From Ophiura sarsii (lineage: Eukaryota > Echinodermata > Ophiuroidea > Amphilepidida > Ophiuridae): a DNA stretch of 64,000 bases. A model generated the notes under the pieces. It was not told the origin of the DNA, searched no databases, and was given only the letters and a program-made list of their open reading frames with translations. Positions within the stretch are counted from its first letter, which is position 1. Every line of letters starts with the position of its first letter. The DNA is taken from contig CM069441.1 of the NCBI GenBank assembly GCA_035610835.1, forward strand, positions 99,507,606 through 99,571,605, read 5' to 3'. Below, piece by piece: positions 60,151 to 64,000 of the stretch. The translations under genes and the position numbers were made by a program.

Positions 60151-60401
60151 ATATTTGATTTGCTTATTTTATATCAACTTTCATACTTCATTCCAAAAAT
60201 ATATCTACATTACCGTGCAAGCCACATTCCAAATATGGTAATTATGTAAAACAAACTTATGTCATATTAACTATCAAATAACCTTACCTATCAAAAGGAT
60301 GCAATGGTTGAGAATTTCAGCTAAAATTATTTTGGTGAATCGATCTTGTGAACAAATTTCCCATTGAATGATTTCATATCCAACTGATATTTCACCAGAT
60401 G

Positions 60402-60640
60402 TTTTGTTGCTAAGCATTATTGGAATAGAGCCAAGCTTTCCCGAACAATTCTTTGTTTGCATGCCCCGATGCCCACGTTAATTTTGTCATTTGCACAACT
60501 TGATATCCAAAAACAGTTGTTGATTGCTAAGCATTATTGGAAAAGAGCCAAGCTTTTCCAAACAATTCTTTGTTTACATGCCCCGATGCCCACGTTAATT
60601 TTGTCATTTGCACAACTTGATATCCAAAATTAAACGGTTG
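60402..60640. repeat. About 118-base tandem duplication
   Basis: Two copies share CTAAGCATTATTGGAA and GCCCCGATGCCCACGTTAAT, then CACAACTTGATATCCAAAA, with few differences. Confidence 0.85.
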
Positions 60641-60912
60641 TTGATAGAATATGACTTGCAAAAACCACATCGAATGCTCTGAACTTGGATGTACTTGAAA
60701 GTGAAATAATTAAATGACACTCTTCTCAAATATCAGGGTGTTTTTAATAATAGACTGTACTTACATGTAGTTACATCAATAGGGTTTTCAATTCAAGTAA
60801 TTATTGCCAAACAAACAAAAATATGCAAACATATATTTTGTTTTCAATGTTACATGCTTGCAAACATGTATATGAATAAAGAACCCATATCAACAATGAC
60901 ACGGGGAACCCA

Positions 60913-60960
60913 AACAAACAAACAAACAAACAAACAAACAAACAAACAAACAAACAAACC
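60913..60960. repeat. (CAAA)n microsatellite
   Basis: Eleven or so uninterrupted CAAA units. Confidence 0.95.
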
Positions 60961-61429
60961 ATGCAGATATTTATGAGGAATCTGTCTTTCGGCAGCTCGA
61001 AAGTTACCCCCTGCATCGCGCTGGTTCCTAATTTTCAATACGATTTATTCCGTCAAAATAAACAATCGGGTTCCAAAACGTCGGCAACAACTATTTTCCT
61101 TTCATCTTCGAGCTCCCGAAAGAGAGATTCATTTATGAGTCATGTACAAACCAGACATACCTAACACACATTATTAGTTTGTCTATATAGGTCCTGCATA
61201 TATAGCTATATTAGGTACAGAAATTCCATGTTAGAGATAAAGGAGACAGTTCTTCTCTCAAAACCCATTCCAGATTTTAAAAAGAGTGCAGATGCATAAA
61301 GACCCTCATTTATGGTTGGTGTCAGAAGGTTGAAGGTAACATTTTGGTACTCAAGTGTTTGTTTTTGATCAACATAGTCAATTGGTCTTCAACTTTTCAA
61401 ATGGACCAATTTGATATGTTCAGCCTAGT

Positions 61430-61670
61430 TCACAATTTGACCTGAGATGACCTTTGACCTTGGTATGTGACATTTGACTCCATTAACATAAGAAGGTTCC
61501 TATGTTACATCTTTAACCTTTGGTTCCATTTGAATTTAAACTTAACCTAACAGCCTTTTTTACAACTTGACCTACGATGACCTTTGAACGTGGTTTATGA
61601 CCTTTGACCTTGCTAAAATATGAAGGTTCCATGTTACATCTATAGCCTAAGTTTGGTTCCAATTGGACTT
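61430..61670. repeat. Dispersed DR1-bearing repeat, two diverged copies
   Basis: Copies of the unit found at 10.6 and 11.7 kb, with TGACCTTTGACCT at 61448 and 61598. Confidence 0.6.
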
Positions 61671-63300
61671 CCACAAAAACTTTTAAAAATCCTAGCATAA
61701 TTACGTCAATATTGTCTACATAAAATATAGCCAGCCATAGACTACAGGAAAAACCCATTCTATGGACATGATCGCCCATTTTTTTTGGAATTAGTGAGGG
61801 GAAATTTGCATGGAAATGGATACAACAACAAAAAATGCTTGTCAAAAACCAGCAAAACGTTTACTGATTTTTAAAAAAAAATTACGGTCATATCAAGGAA
61901 AAATATAAGAACACAGATGTCAGACCGACCAACCCGAGGTTCGTTTGCCCATGTAGAATAAGGCTTTTTTCGTCAGCTAATGTACTCAATGTCTGGTAAC
62001 AGCAAAGTCCCATATAAAATGCCCATACAGCACACACAATTGTAAAAATGTTAACAAAATCACATCAAAATAAATGTCACTCATTTCACTTCCAAAATAC
62101 TTACATGTTGGCTTGACAGTTCCAAAGCAGTTAAGCATTGACCCTAGAAGGAGCTTTCTACAGTCCATGAGTAGAAAAAGTCATTCCATTCCATTGGTGG
62201 TATGGATAGTGGATGTTGCAATCAGCAATCCTAGACTCACGCAACACAACCAAAAATGGTATACCCCAAAATCTATTCATTTCTTGTCTGTACATGCCAG
62301 CTCGCTTCTATTCATTTCTTGTCTGTACATGCCAGCTCGCTTCCCGGTCGTGGCAAATTATATTCTATGCATGTCATGTGACTCATAGGGAAATGGCTCA
62401 CAAAGAAGAAAATATAAGCACATGCAGGGACAGCCAATCATCACAACTGTTTGTTCCACCATATCAGATGAACCTTTGAACTATTCACTCTATTCTGATC
62501 TGAACAATCTGAACCAAATAAAAGTGACATTCTGTGACTCTGTTCTATGGTTCTATGATACACACGCTCCAATTCAATGGAAACTTGCCTTAAATTTACC
62601 AAGATTCACAGTATACTGTATAAGTGGTAATTTTTCATGTGGTTATTTTTTTTTGCACTTTGTCAATTCTTAACTGTTTTGCATGTCTTTAAATTCATGA
62701 TATTTAGCTTGGATCTTTACATAGACCAATACGCAAAAGAAATACCATTTATGTATTATTTCGCGGTAGCCGCAAATATATGTATATTTTCCACTTTTAC
62801 AGTAATAAAATGCTTATAATTTTTTATGACCAGAAAAAACCCACTTATTTAGGCACATTTGGCACATTTTCTGTCTTATCCTATACTGCACTTATCAAAC
62901 TACAAACTATTCATAACATAATATTTTGAGTTTGGCTTTTCGATCAATAAGATCGACATGGTATTACTATCAAAATTGATCATGGAAATTAGCATGCTCT
63001 ATTTACATTTATATTTATTTATACCAATGATATCTCTTAATATTAAATCAAAATGGATATTTCAATTTATTCATACAATCTTTGATAGGTATACTAGTGC
63101 ACAACAGAGCACAGGATGTACGTTACCCTGTACACTGTACAGAAAGACTACAACCCATGAAATGTAATAGTACAACCCAAAGACGGAAATATGTGTATAT
63201 TTATAGCACGCTACGAAAGGAGTAGATGACATAGCATGTGCATGCAGCTCAGGATTGATATCATCATTTTTTCAGTAATTCAAAGTTGAGGTTAAAAATA
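61671..63300. other. Stretch without recognised genes
   Basis: Includes an exact 35-base tandem pair at about 62273-62342 (unit with CATTTCTTGTCTGTACATGC). A plus-strand frame of about 104 codons at 62074-62388 crosses it but has no splice or homology support. Confidence 0.4.
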
Positions 63301-63305
63301 GGGAA

Positions 63306-63494
63306 AGCGGTCCCAAATAGGTCATCCGTTTATATGGGTAGTTTGGTTGCAATTGTACTTCATCTGTTTAAATGTAATCAATTTTACATATGCAGCCAAT
63401 TTGACATCTTGACCTCAGATGACCTTTGACCTCATTAACATATGAAGGTTTCCATATTGCATATATGACCTAAGTTTGGTTGCAATCTTATCAT
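63306..63494. repeat. Dispersed DR1-bearing repeat, interrupted copy
   Basis: Matches the 10401 copy but lacks the 132-base insertion present there. TGACCTTTGACCT lies at 63420. It is cut by the LTR starting at 63495. Confidence 0.65.
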
Positions 63495-63882
63495 TGTGTA
63501 AGAGCAGCTAGGTGAGTAGTCTGGATGAGGGCAGTGTTGGTCATTGGTATTTGGCACACCAAAGTGATGTCACATATCAAGGACCAATCACGTCCCTCAT
63601 CCACACTGCCTACGTGGCTGCTGCTACATAGTTAGCTAGCGCCCAGCTAGCTAGAAGGGGTTGAGAGGTTGAGTTGAGAGAGTGGAGTTGAGCCTTGGTC
63701 TTCGACCAGGCTAGTAACCGATAGGGAACGAGAGTTAGAATGATGATTAAAGATACCAGAACTTAACATGGACTCCGAGTGCTAATTGTAGTAGAGACCC
63801 CATTCGTGTTGTAGTGTATGTAAGTTTACTGACAAGTATATCTCAGACAAGAGTGCTTGAAGTAAGATTCCATATACTTACA
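63495..63882 (+). repeat. 5' LTR of an LTR retrotransposon cut by the window edge
   Basis: Starts TGTGTAAG and ends ACTTACA, inverted terminal bases typical of LTRs. A TTGGTGGCCAATAGGGGC follows at once and fits a primer-binding site plus leader, starting TGG as in the element at 50.7 kb. The left neighbour is an interrupted DR1 repeat. The other LTR is outside the window. Confidence 0.7.
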
Positions 63883-64000
63883 TTGGTGGCCAATAGGGGC
63901 AACAACTACAACTACGATAAGCGTTTCAAGAACCGTTGTACGAGAAATCAACAAGTCAAGAAAATTTTTCAACATTAGTGCCAGAAACGACAGTATGGCA
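63883..64000 (+). mobile_element. Start of the internal region of the LTR element
   Basis: Leader sequence after the LTR; no coding frame can be assigned in the 118 bases present. Confidence 0.5.

Noticed and set aside
1..64000. CRISPR array, operon or prokaryotic defence system
   Set aside because: The window is eukaryotic; the regular repeats are minisatellites without distinct spacers.

Overview
This is a eukaryotic, metazoan-type window. The DNA is AT-rich. Coding sequence occurs only as short exons with consensus splice sites, and most of the window is introns, intergenic DNA and many small DNA transposons, tRNA-derived SINEs, LINE fragments, minisatellites and LTR elements. The repeat style (LINE tails ending in a GGCGCTATATAAA-like sequence plus a simple repeat, and dispersed TGACCTTTGACCT-bearing repeats) suggests a marine invertebrate, perhaps an echinoderm or other non-vertebrate deuterostome. 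That placement is inference with low confidence.

Genes. Four small + strand gene ends can be assembled from splice sites and reading frames. (A) The 3' part of a gene at 575-1444 has symmetric phase 1 exons, an Asp-rich C-terminus, and decayed or partial copies of one exon on either side. (B) A complete 63-residue protein lies on three exons at 12835-15420. All its introns are phase 1, a poly(A) signal follows, and a possible non-coding first exon lies near 9.3 kb. (C) A 104-residue coiled-coil protein at 26260-26574 has an upstream exon at 25177-25258. (D) A 138-residue Pro-rich, acidic-tailed protein lies on two exons at 37387-40389, with a possible ETS-site promoter and first exon near 31.45 kb. 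None matches a family I can name. No long host gene is present.

Mobile DNA. The clearest structure is at 48.45-52.70 kb. A 39-bp minisatellite is split by a short Ty3/Gypsy-type LTR element (48836-50885, minus strand) with a 5-bp target duplication, LTRs identical apart from a 7-bp insertion, a primer-binding site and a polypurine tract. It has lost gag, protease, reverse transcriptase and most of RNase H, but keeps one intact 521-codon frame with a complete integrase. A second LTR element enters at the right edge (63495 onward). At least eleven inverted-repeat DNA elements have readable target duplications (TA, TTAA or 5 bp), and some are nested. LINE 3' fragments lie near 10.2, 16.7, 35.5, 37.2 and 40.5 kb. 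tRNA-derived SINE heads lie near 18.9, 21.3, 29.7, 30.0, 45.7 and 57.2 kb.

Layout. 0-1.8 kb: gene A end. 1.8-9 kb: repeats and local duplications. 9.2-15.5 kb: gene B. 15.5-24.9 kb: MITEs, SINEs and a LINE tail. 25.2-26.6 kb: gene C. 27-31 kb: nested elements and a SINE pair. 31.2-40.4 kb: candidate exon and gene D with a repeat-filled intron. 40.4-47 kb: LINE remnant and foldback elements. 47.3-55.7 kb: duplicated possible first exon flanking the minisatellite with its LTR insertion. 55.8-63.5 kb: MITEs and tandem repeats. 63.5-64 kb: start of another LTR element. The genes show no operon-like or functional linkage beyond a shared strand and shared intron phase.
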